The notes under the pieces were generated by a model. It saw nothing but the letters and a program-made list of their open reading frames with translations. It made no database searches and had not been told where the DNA came from. DNA of 64,000 nucleotides from Halostagnicola larsenii XH-48 (lineage in GTDB: Archaea > Halobacteriota > Halobacteria > Halobacteriales > Natrialbaceae), in contig NZ_CP007055.1 in assembly GCF_000517625.1 (NCBI RefSeq), positions 2,604,001 through 2,668,000 of the forward strand, given 5' to 3'. Each line of letters begins with the position of its first letter. Within the stretch, counting starts at the first letter, position 1. A program made the position numbers and the translations under genes. This document shows, piece by piece, positions 36,444 through 43,651 of this stretch.

Positions 36444-36656
36444 TTAGCGCATGTCCGAGAGATCGACGTACGAACCCGTCTCGGCGGTGATCCAGTGGGT
36501 GGCGATCTCGTGGTCGGTGCAGTTTCGAGGGTACATCGTACAGGCGTTCGGACCGTCCTCGTACTCTGCCGTGACGTGTTCGAGTGCAGCAACCGACTCC
36601 GACGCCGACTCGAGCGCATCGCCGTCCGAGACATCGTGACGTGAAACGTTGGACAT
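36444..36656 (-). CDS. DUF7511-type small haloarchaeal protein
   Basis: A 70-residue acidic protein starting MSNVSRHDVSD. The segment CTMYPRNCTDHEIATHWITAE (about 39-59) with two Cys and the closing YVDLSDMR are the pattern of small haloarchaeal proteins I know as DUF7511. No function is known. ATG at 36656 is preferred over 36677. AT-rich sequence at 36680-36780 likely holds its promoter. Confidence 0.75.
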   Translation of the reverse strand: MSNVSRHDVSDGDALESASESVAALEHVTAEYEDGPNACTMYPRNCTDHEIATHWITAETGSYVDLSDMR

Positions 36657-36919
36657 TGTGGATCGTTCCCTACCCATATCTTGGAGTGATCGAAGATATA
36701 TGTTTTGATTATGTTCAGATAGTGCATACTAGTGCACGTTCGTAGTTGAATTTTCGGAAAAAGATTGCGTTTCGAGATTGAGTCGTGATAGTTGGTCGCG
36801 AATCGAACGACCGTCCGCAAGGAGCGGTGGGTCCGGGTGTTCTCAAGGGCGTCGATGAGTGAATACACCCGGTCGGAAACGCAGAGCCGTACGACATCCC
36901 GGTTGTGCGAATATCCGGA

Positions 36920-37453
36920 CTACCCGAGGAGGTAGCGCAGGGTCGGGACGCGCTCGACGAGCGAGTGCTCCTCGAGGTAGCGATCGACGCCGAGGACCCG
37001 CCCGGCCGCGAACGCACCCAACGCGAGGAAGACCGCGGCGTAGACGAACTGGTCGTTGACCAGGCCGCCGGCGACGTCCCAGCTACCCAGATAGAAAAGC
37101 ACCATCTGGGTCGCCGCTCCGAACGCGGCCAGTCGGACGAAGAGGCCGGCGAGCAGGGCTAGTCCGATCATGATCTGGGTCGCGGGGACGATGACATCCA
37201 CCGCGGCCATCATCGATGCGTTCTCGGCCATCGCGCCGAAGATTCCGCTTGCCGGGCTCGCCGGATCGACGTTCGACAGGTACCCGTAGGCGCTAAAGCC
37301 GCCCGTGAACTTTCCCCACCCTGCCGACAGCATAACCCAACCCATGACGAGTCGAAGGCCGACGATCGCCCACGCGCTGAGTTGGTGTGGACGTCCCTCG
37401 AGTCGAACCCCACCGAGCGTGCTTTCCAACCGGTTTGCCGTAGTATCTGCCAT
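36920..37453 (-). CDS. DoxX-family membrane protein (first of two)
   Basis: A 177-residue protein with four hydrophobic segments (about 28-46, 85-105, 108-125, 132-150). RLVMGWVMLSAGWGKFTGGF at the start and IMIGLALLAGLFVRLAAF in the middle are DoxX marks. Relatives are subunits of quinone oxidoreductases or general redox membrane proteins. AGGTGA lies about eight bases before the ATG at 37453. A second DoxX gene lies at 48995. Function here unknown. Confidence 0.85.
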   Translation of the reverse strand: MADTTANRLESTLGGVRLEGRPHQLSAWAIVGLRLVMGWVMLSAGWGKFTGGFSAYGYLSNVDPASPASGIFGAMAENASMMAAVDVIVPATQIMIGLALLAGLFVRLAAFGAATQMVLFYLGSWDVAGGLVNDQFVYAAVFLALGAFAAGRVLGVDRYLEEHSLVERVPTLRYLLG

Positions 37454-37612
37454 TATCGGTCACCTCTCACAGATAGTCGTTGGCTTCGGATCCGCATATA
37501 CCGTGCAGAGACTTCCTATCGGGCGGGAAGTTGTACGTTGGGACGATCTCGAGAAGGGAGAAAAATAGATGGCGCGCTCAAAGACGCGCACGACGAATCC
37601 GCGAAGTGGCCG

Positions 37613-38896
37613 TTACGTCCCGTGGTCCCACGAACCCATGTACTCGCGCTGGGTGTCGGTCAGGGAGTCGAAATCGACGCCTTCGGCCTCGAGTTTGATT
37701 TCGGCGATCTCTTTGTCCAGTTCGTCGGGGACGTCGTGGACGCCGGCGTCGTATTCGTCGGCGTTCTCGAGCATCTCCCGCACGCAGACGGCCTGCACAC
37801 CGAAGCTCTGGTCCATTACTTCGACGGGATGGCCGAGCGAGACGGGAGCCGCGAGGTTGACCAGCCGACCTTCCGCGATCACGTTCAATCGGCGTCCGTC
37901 GTCCATCTCGTAGGCTTCGACGCCGTCGCGGGCCTCGTAGCGGTCGACCGCGAGGTCGTCGAGCGCGTCGAGGTCGATCTCGATGTCGAAGTGACCCGCG
38001 TTCGCCAGCAGGACGCCGTCTTTCATCGATTCGAAGTGCTCACGGACGACCACGTCGCGGTTGCCCGTCGTCGTCAGGAACACGTCGCCGACCTCGGCGG
38101 CCTCGGCCATCGGCATGACCTCGTAGCCTTCCATGTGAGCCTCGAGCGCTCGGCGCGGTTCGACTTCGGTGACGATGACGTTCGCGTTCTGGCCGGCGGC
38201 CTTCTTCGCGACGCCCTTGCCGCAGTAGCCGTAGCCCGCGATGACGACGTTCTTGCCGGCCCACGAGAGGTTCGTGGTCATGGCGATGGAGGCCAGCGAG
38301 GATTCGCCGGTGCCGTGAACGTTGTCGAACAGCCGTTTCATCGGCGTGTCGTTGACCGCAAAGACCGGGTACTCGAGCGCGCCGTCTTCGTCCATCGCGC
38401 GCAGGCGGTGGACGCCGGTGGTGGTTTCCTCGCAACCGCCGGCGATGCTATCGATCAGTTCGGGGTAGTCCTCGTGGATCGCGGCCACGAGGTCCATCCC
38501 GTCGTCGACGGTGACGGTCGGCTCGAGGTCGATGACGGCTTCGATCGCCTCGTAGTACTCCTCGTCGTCGACGCCGCGTTTCGCGTAGCTCGTGATGTTC
38601 TCGTGGGTGTCGAGCGCCGCGGAAACGTCGTCGTGGGTCGAGAGGGGATTACAGCCCGTGACCGCGACCTCGGCGCCGCCGTCGGCGAGCGTTTCGACCA
38701 GGATCGCCGTCTTGGCCTCGACGTGCATTGCCATCGCGATCCGCTCGCCCTCGAAAGGCTGGTCGGCGTCGAACTCGTCGCCGACGGCCGACATGATCGG
38801 CATGTGCTGGGCGGCCCAGTCCATCTTTCGGCGACCCTCTTCTCGAGCCGCCTCGAGATCGTCTAGCTGCTCGCTGATCGGCGGGTACGGTGTCAT
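37613..38896 (-). CDS. ahcY: Adenosylhomocysteinase
   Basis: A 427-residue NAD-dependent enzyme that splits S-adenosylhomocysteine to adenosine and homocysteine, relieving inhibition of methylases. The substrate region VTGCNPLSTHDDVSAAL and EETTTGVHRL, the NAD fold NVVIAGYGYCGKGVAKK, and LTTTGNRDVV are standard. The archaeal type ends SLTDTQREYMGSWDHGT. ATG at 38896 (MTPYPPISEQLDDLE) is chosen; the longer frame is atypical. Works in the same pathway as the deaminase at 19385. Confidence 0.96.
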   Translation of the reverse strand: MTPYPPISEQLDDLEAAREEGRRKMDWAAQHMPIMSAVGDEFDADQPFEGERIAMAMHVEAKTAILVETLADGGAEVAVTGCNPLSTHDDVSAALDTHENITSYAKRGVDDEEYYEAIEAVIDLEPTVTVDDGMDLVAAIHEDYPELIDSIAGGCEETTTGVHRLRAMDEDGALEYPVFAVNDTPMKRLFDNVHGTGESSLASIAMTTNLSWAGKNVVIAGYGYCGKGVAKKAAGQNANVIVTEVEPRRALEAHMEGYEVMPMAEAAEVGDVFLTTTGNRDVVVREHFESMKDGVLLANAGHFDIEIDLDALDDLAVDRYEARDGVEAYEMDDGRRLNVIAEGRLVNLAAPVSLGHPVEVMDQSFGVQAVCVREMLENADEYDAGVHDVPDELDKEIAEIKLEAEGVDFDSLTDTQREYMGSWDHGT

Positions 38897-39132
38897 GGCT
38901 GAACAGAGTACAACCGGCGGGAAAACGGTACCGAACCGTTCCGGCGGTCGGCGCTCGAGACCCGTCCGTCGAGCGCGATACGTCGTGCTCGCGCATCGAC
39001 GACGGCCGCAATCGATCAAGATTCGGCGCGAAAGCGATGAAAAGACAGCGACTGCCACGGCCGATAATTTCGATCATCGTCCTAATACACACAATATGTC
39101 ATTGTACATCGGGTAGTCGTCCGAGAATACGC

Positions 39133-39142
39133 CCATATATGG
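39133..39142. promoter_or_regulatory. CCATATATGG palindrome upstream of nirA
   Basis: A perfect 10-bp palindrome about 20 bases before the nirA TATA box. A similar CC-W6-GG palindrome lies upstream of narK (60491-60500). Candidate binding site for a nitrogen regulator; inference only. Confidence 0.35.
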
Positions 39143-39160
39143 CCATTTGTAAACGGTTAC

Positions 39161-39170
39161 CATTATATTG
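39161..39170 (+). promoter_or_regulatory. TATA box of the nirA transcript
   Basis: CATTATATTG at 39161-39170 predicts transcription from about 39190-39195. That would place the leader-ORF ATG (39205) close to the 5' end of the RNA. Confidence 0.5.
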
Positions 39171-39204
39171 TTCACCAGCATGACTAACATCCGTACATTG
39201 AGCA

Positions 39205-39279
39205 ATGATCCAATTGAAATCTGACGATTTAGAAGACGACCGTCCAATCCGACTCGGGGTGAACTGCGATGGTTCATAA
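39205..39279 (+). CDS. 24-codon leader ORF overlapping the nirA start
   Basis: ATG at 39205 opens a 24-residue acidic peptide (MIQLKSDDLEDDRPIRLGVN...) whose TAA at 39277-39279 lies inside nirA, overlapping its ATG at 39269 in another frame. It begins just after the predicted transcript start. The GGGGTGA ribosome site of nirA lies within it. Either a translated leader that couples or regulates nirA, or chance. Confidence 0.35.
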   Translation: MIQLKSDDLEDDRPIRLGVNCDGS

Positions 39280-41029
39280 AAAAGAGGAGTACAAGGAGGA
39301 GTGCTACGGAGACGAAGTCCGCGAGCACATCCTCGAGTTCGCCGACGAAGGCTTCGAGTCGATTCCGGAAGACGAGCGCGATAAGTGGTTCACCCGGTTC
39401 AAGTTCTGGGGGCTGTTCCATCAGCGCGACGGTCAGGAATCGTACTTCATGATGCGCCTGACGAATGCGAGCGGCGTCCTCGAGCCAGGTCAGCTCCGCG
39501 CGATCGGCGAGGTCGCCCGCGACTACGCGACCGGCCCCGTCGAAAACCCGGAGTTCGGAAACGGCTTTCTCGACCTGACGACCCGACAGTCGGTCCAACT
39601 TCACTGGCTCGACCTAGAGGAGGTTCCCGACGTCTGGGAACACCTCGAGTCGGCGGGCGTCTCGAGTCGATCCGCCGGCGGCGACACGATGCGAAACATC
39701 TCCGGCGGCGCGCTCGCCGGCAAGATCGACGAGTACGTCGACTCGCTGGCGCTGCTCGAGGAGTTTCAGGAAAAGTGTCGCGGAGACGACGCGCTGTCGA
39801 ACATGCCCCGGAAGTTCAACATCAGTGCGACGGGGTCGAAAGACGGCAGCGCGCAGGATTCGCTCAACGACATCGGCTTCGAGGCGGCTCGCAAGGAGAT
39901 CGATGGCGAGGTCGTCAAGGGGTTCAACGTCCGCGTCGGCGGCGGCCTCGGCGGTCGCCAACCCCGTGCGGCGACGCCCCTCGACATCTTCGTCACGCCG
40001 GAGAACGCCTACGAGGTCGGCCGCGGCTTCGTCGAACTCTACCACGACTACGGCAACCGGACGACGCGGGCGAAGAACCGCGCGCGCTTTTTCGTCGAGG
40101 ACTGGGGCGAGGAGAAGATCCGCGAGACGCTCCAGGAGGAGTACGTCGACTTCGAACTGAAAACCGCCGGCGAGGACTTCCGCGAAGAGTACACGTACAA
40201 CGCCGGTCGACCGTCCGGAGACGGGCCCCGCGACTACGTCGGCGTCGGCGATCAAATCGACGGGAAGAACTACGTCGGACTGACCGTCCCCGTCGGACGG
40301 CTCCCCGCGGAAGACGCGATCGCCATCGCCGACCTGGCCGACGAGTACGGCTCCGGCGAAATTCGACTCACCCGCCGGCAGAACTGCATCATCACGGACG
40401 TTCCCGACGAGAAACTCGAGGACCTCCTCGAGGAACCGCTGCTCGCGACGTACCCGCCGGAGCCGAGCGTCTTCGACCGCGGCGCGATGGCCTGTACCGG
40501 CACCGAGTTCTGTTCGATCGCGCTGACCGAGACGAAAGCGCGGATGGCCAAGATGCTGCGCTGGCTCAACGCCAACGTCGAACTCCCCGACGACGTCGAA
40601 CAGATTCGCATGCATTACTCGGGCTGTACGGCCGACTGCGGGCAGGCGATGACGGCGGACATCGGCCTGCAGGGCATGCGCGCCCGAAAGAACGGCGAAA
40701 TGGTCGAAGCGTTCGACATCGGCGTCGGCGGCGGCGTCGGCGAAAACCCCTCGTTCGTCGAGTGGATCCAACAGCGCGTGCCGGCCGACGAGGCACCGAT
40801 GGCGATCAAACGGCTGCTCGAGGCCTTCGCGGCCCACCGCGAGGAGGGACAGACGTTCCGCCAGTGGGTCGAAGCGACCGGCACCGAAGCGCTCGTCGAG
40901 TTCTGCGAACCCGCCGAATCGGACTTCGAAGCCCCGTACATGGACGACGGTAAACAGGCGTGGTACCCGTTCGCAAAAGACGTTGCTGACTCGGGAAGCG
41001 AGAGCTCCGCCGCGCCGTCGGACGACTGA
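39269..41029 (+). CDS. nirA: Ferredoxin-dependent nitrite reductase
   Basis: A 586-residue siroheme/[4Fe-4S] enzyme that reduces nitrite to ammonium with ferredoxin. Cluster and siroheme ligands are Cys409, Cys415 (CTGTEFC), Cys453 and Cys457 (SGCTADC). The two ferrodoxin-reductase-like halves carry the LTTRQSVQLHW and IRLTRRQNCIITDV motifs. Start at 39269 is decided by GGGGTGA seven bases upstream. It uses nitrite from NasA (21087-23225); uptake is by NarK (59022-60341). Followed one base later by a small ORF. Confidence 0.95.
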   Translation: MVHKKEEYKEECYGDEVREHILEFADEGFESIPEDERDKWFTRFKFWGLFHQRDGQESYFMMRLTNASGVLEPGQLRAIGEVARDYATGPVENPEFGNGFLDLTTRQSVQLHWLDLEEVPDVWEHLESAGVSSRSAGGDTMRNISGGALAGKIDEYVDSLALLEEFQEKCRGDDALSNMPRKFNISATGSKDGSAQDSLNDIGFEAARKEIDGEVVKGFNVRVGGGLGGRQPRAATPLDIFVTPENAYEVGRGFVELYHDYGNRTTRAKNRARFFVEDWGEEKIRETLQEEYVDFELKTAGEDFREEYTYNAGRPSGDGPRDYVGVGDQIDGKNYVGLTVPVGRLPAEDAIAIADLADEYGSGEIRLTRRQNCIITDVPDEKLEDLLEEPLLATYPPEPSVFDRGAMACTGTEFCSIALTETKARMAKMLRWLNANVELPDDVEQIRMHYSGCTADCGQAMTADIGLQGMRARKNGEMVEAFDIGVGGGVGENPSFVEWIQQRVPADEAPMAIKRLLEAFAAHREEGQTFRQWVEATGTEALVEFCEPAESDFEAPYMDDGKQAWYPFAKDVADSGSESSAAPSDD

Positions 41030-41030
41030 G

Positions 41031-41207
41031 ATGGCTCGAGCGTACCGACCCCCAGAGATGGCAATCGAAGCCGCGGAGGCGGCCCGACCACGACACGCCG
41101 AGAGCCGCTCTGACGAGTCGGCGACGGAGCACGTCGACGGTGAGGATCCGCGGCGGGCGTGCCACCAGCACGTATCGATCGACGTGGCCCCGGAACTGTT
41201 CGACTAG
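41031..41207 (+). CDS. Small protein encoded immediately after nirA
   Basis: A 58-residue protein (MARAYRPPEMAIEAAEAA ... CHQHVSIDVAPELFD) whose ATG follows the nirA stop by one base, so co-transcription and coupling are likely. One Cys and a CHQH cluster near the C-terminus may bind metal. I do not recognise the family. Codon usage is haloarchaeal. A role in nitrite reduction is suggested only by position. Confidence 0.65.
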   Translation: MARAYRPPEMAIEAAEAARPRHAESRSDESATEHVDGEDPRRACHQHVSIDVAPELFD

Positions 41208-41327
41208 ACGGAAATAGTGATGCGTTTCTGCGGTATGTTTCTACCCCAATGACGGTCGCGTCCGCCGACAGACGGCTCTCGACGGCCGTTCAGAGATAAC
41301 GGCGCGGACGAACGGAGAAGGCCTACA

Positions 41328-41684
41328 CTACCGATGTTCACACGTCCGGTCGTGGGCGTACTCGAGGGCGTCCTCGAGCGAGCCCGGTCCGTCGTAACTC
41401 GCCGAAAAGAGTTCCATGAAGCGTCGGGCGATTTTTCCGCAGCGTTCGAAGGTGAGAACGGTTCTGACGGTGGCGGTTTCTGCGAACTCGAGTCCCGGAT
41501 AGCTGGTCGTCGTGAGCGTGTAGCCGGGATGGTCTTCGCCGTCCAGCGACGCAGGTGCGACTTTGAGCCGAAGATCGCCCGATTCGTGGAGATACGTCCG
41601 ATACTGCATTTCCCGATCGCTATCCGCGGGTGTGTAGCTCCTGTGTTCTTCTTCGTTCCAGTCTGGGGGAACCTCGATCTCCAT
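41328..41684 (-). CDS. Hypothetical protein
   Basis: A 118-residue acidic protein (MEIEVPPDWNEEEHRSYTPADSDREMQ...). A mixed alpha/beta pattern, LRLKVAPASLDGEDHPGYTLTTTSYPG, then a helical end EDALEYAHDRTCEHR. No membrane segment, no known motif. Codon usage supports a real gene. Monocistronic; its promoter probably lies in the AT-rich sequence before 41760. Confidence 0.65.
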   Translation of the reverse strand: MEIEVPPDWNEEEHRSYTPADSDREMQYRTYLHESGDLRLKVAPASLDGEDHPGYTLTTTSYPGLEFAETATVRTVLTFERCGKIARRFMELFSASYDGPGSLEDALEYAHDRTCEHR

Positions 41685-41956
41685 CGTGTTCTCCTACTCA
41701 GTGAAGGGATACGTTCGTATCGTATTACGCAATATTCCCGGACGTTAGTGGAATAATCGAACCAATGAGTGGTTTTGCTGGCTGAACAAGTTTATATTTT
41801 GGACGAACGTGTGCCAAATATCGGTGAAGTCGGAGAATACGCGCATCGTACGTGCCGCCCGTCGCGGAATCGTTCATCCGCCCGACGACCTGGTCGACTC
41901 CCCCGCAGGTCGCGACGGGCGGCACCGGTGGTCGGCGATGACATCGCCTGGGTTCG
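41685..41956. other. Intergenic region with a plus-strand TATA box
   Basis: About 270 bases. GTTTATATTTTGG at about 41789-41801 is a good plus-strand TATA box. Short plus-strand frames follow toward the convergent larE stop (41957), but none has convincing codon usage, so a short RNA or a spurious promoter are equally possible. Confidence 0.4.
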
Positions 41957-42853
41957 TTAGTTCTCGACACTCGAGACGCCGTCATCGACATCCGCTCCGT
42001 CGGCCGCCGTGCCGCCGGCATCTGTGGCGCTGGTATCTGTGCCGTCGGCTTCGGGACTTACGCTACCGGTCCGGTAGCCGTGGAGATCGAGAGTGACGTG
42101 CTCGAAGCCGATATCCGAGAACGCGTCGCGCGCGGCTTCGACGAAGGCCGGGTCGAGGGCGACCTCGAGTTCGTCGGGTGCGACCTCGATGCGCGCGAGG
42201 CCGTCGTGGTCGCGCACGCGAAACTGTTCGAATCCCCAGTCGCGGAGGAGGGACTCGGCTTGCTCGACGCGGGTGAGTCGCTCCTCGGTCACGGAGAGTC
42301 CGGTCGGGATCCGAGAGGAGAGACAGGCCATCGACGGTTTGTCCGCGACCGAGAGGTCGTAGCGCTCGGCGATCTCGCGGACCTCGGCTTTCGTGATATC
42401 GTGGGCCAAAAGCGGCGAGACGACGTCGAGTTCCTCGACCGCCTGCAGCCCCGGTCGGTGTCCCGCACCGGGGTCGTCGGCGTTGGTTCCGTCACAAACG
42501 GTTCCGATACCGAGTCGCTGTGCCGTCTCGAGCATCTCGCCGAGGCGCATCGTTCGACAGTGATAGCACCGGTCGCCGTCGTTTTCGACGAAGTCGTCGC
42601 TCTCGAGTTCGGAGAAGGAGACGATCTCGTGGCGGATGCCGATCTCCGCTGCGACCCGCCTCGCGTCCTCGAGTTCGGCCTCCGGAAGCGTCTCGCTCTT
42701 TGCCGTACAGGCGACGGCGTCCTCGCCCAGCGCGTCGTGTGCGATGGCGGCCACGACGCTCGAGTCCACGCCGCCGGAGAAAGCGACCAGGACGCCGTCG
42801 CGGCTCGCGAGGTCGGCGCGGGCGGCCTCGAGTTTGGCCTCGACCGTAGTCAT
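41957..42853 (-). CDS. larE: LarE-type sulfur-transferring PP-loop enzyme
   Basis: A 298-residue PP-loop ATPase with SGGVDSSV at about 25-32. Conserved Cys are in DRCYHCRTM and SMACLSSRIPTG; in LarE the latter Cys is the sulfur given up to make the nickel-pincer cofactor of lactate racemase. The C-terminal about 35 residues (ADGTDTSATDAGGTAADG) are a disordered acidic tail peculiar to this copy. LarB and LarC are not seen in the window. The ATG at 42853 is chosen over the longer frame. Confidence 0.88.
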   Translation of the reverse strand: MTTVEAKLEAARADLASRDGVLVAFSGGVDSSVVAAIAHDALGEDAVACTAKSETLPEAELEDARRVAAEIGIRHEIVSFSELESDDFVENDGDRCYHCRTMRLGEMLETAQRLGIGTVCDGTNADDPGAGHRPGLQAVEELDVVSPLLAHDITKAEVREIAERYDLSVADKPSMACLSSRIPTGLSVTEERLTRVEQAESLLRDWGFEQFRVRDHDGLARIEVAPDELEVALDPAFVEAARDAFSDIGFEHVTLDLHGYRTGSVSPEADGTDTSATDAGGTAADGADVDDGVSSVEN

Positions 42854-42985
42854 GCTCGCTCGTTCGGTCCGAACGGGCAAAAGGACGTTGTCACCGCTGT
42901 CGGCGACCGGTCCCCCCGGCAACCCGCAGTAACCACTCCATTCTCGCGACAGCTTTACGGTGCCGAACGGAATAGCGAGGGTCCA

Positions 42986-43513
42986 ATGGCCTTCGGCTCC
43001 ACGCCGGACTGGTTTCACCTGAGCGACGAGCACGACATCGTCTGGGAGAGTCGCCCGCATCCGATCGCGATGGGAACCGGGCTTCCGGTCGGCATCATCG
43101 TCACGCTCGTCGGAATCGTCATCGTCGGCTGGAGTACGACGACCGAGACGGCCGTGTTTCTTGCGGTCGGCTTCGTGCTCGCCATCGTCGGCATCTCGCT
43201 CGTTCTCGTTCGATACCTGGGCTGGACGAACACCCGGTACGTCATCACCACCGCCGAACTCTACAAGAAACACGGCGTCGTCTCGAGGGACGTCACCCAG
43301 TTTCGACTCGAGCGCATCCAGAACATCAGTCTCGAGCAGGACGCGGTTGGCCGGGTGCTGGGATACGGGAATCTAACGGTCTACACCGCCGGGTCGGGCG
43401 ATCCGGAGCTCACCTTCGAGCGCGTCCCCAGACCGGAACAGGCCAGTAGCCTGCTGAGCGATCAACTCGAGGACGTTTCCGAGCGAGAAGAGACCAAACA
43501 GCAACAGCCCTGA
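42986..43513 (+). CDS. Membrane protein with bacterial PH-like (DUF304) domain
   Basis: A 175-residue protein. Two membrane segments (about 30-48, 52-72) are followed by a PH-like domain (TNTRYVITTAELYKKHGVVSRDVTQFRLERIQNISLEQDAVGRVLGYGNLTVYTA). This YdbS/YdbT-type arrangement is common; function is unknown but may relate to membrane lipids. The C-terminus is charged. Divergent from larE. Confidence 0.85.
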   Translation: MAFGSTPDWFHLSDEHDIVWESRPHPIAMGTGLPVGIIVTLVGIVIVGWSTTTETAVFLAVGFVLAIVGISLVLVRYLGWTNTRYVITTAELYKKHGVVSRDVTQFRLERIQNISLEQDAVGRVLGYGNLTVYTAGSGDPELTFERVPRPEQASSLLSDQLEDVSEREETKQQQP

Positions 43514-43651
43514 GTCGGCCGTTCTCGCTGCCAAACAGTCCAGACGAAAGCGAAGAAATACGACACCCAGTGAGGAGGCGGATCGGTCGATGTACCCTCG
43601 CGCGGAACGCGAAGGAAACGCCTTTCACCGACCACTTCCCGTTTTCGGGTG

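Larger units (their letters stand above)
38897..39204. other. Divergent promoter region of ahcY and nirA
   Basis: About 310 bases. The ahcY side (38900-39050) is GC-rich and includes an AACGGT/ACCGTT palindrome at about 38924-38940. The nirA side (39060-39200) is AT-rich and carries the CC-W6-GG palindrome and a TATA box, both listed. No further gene seen. Confidence 0.55.
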
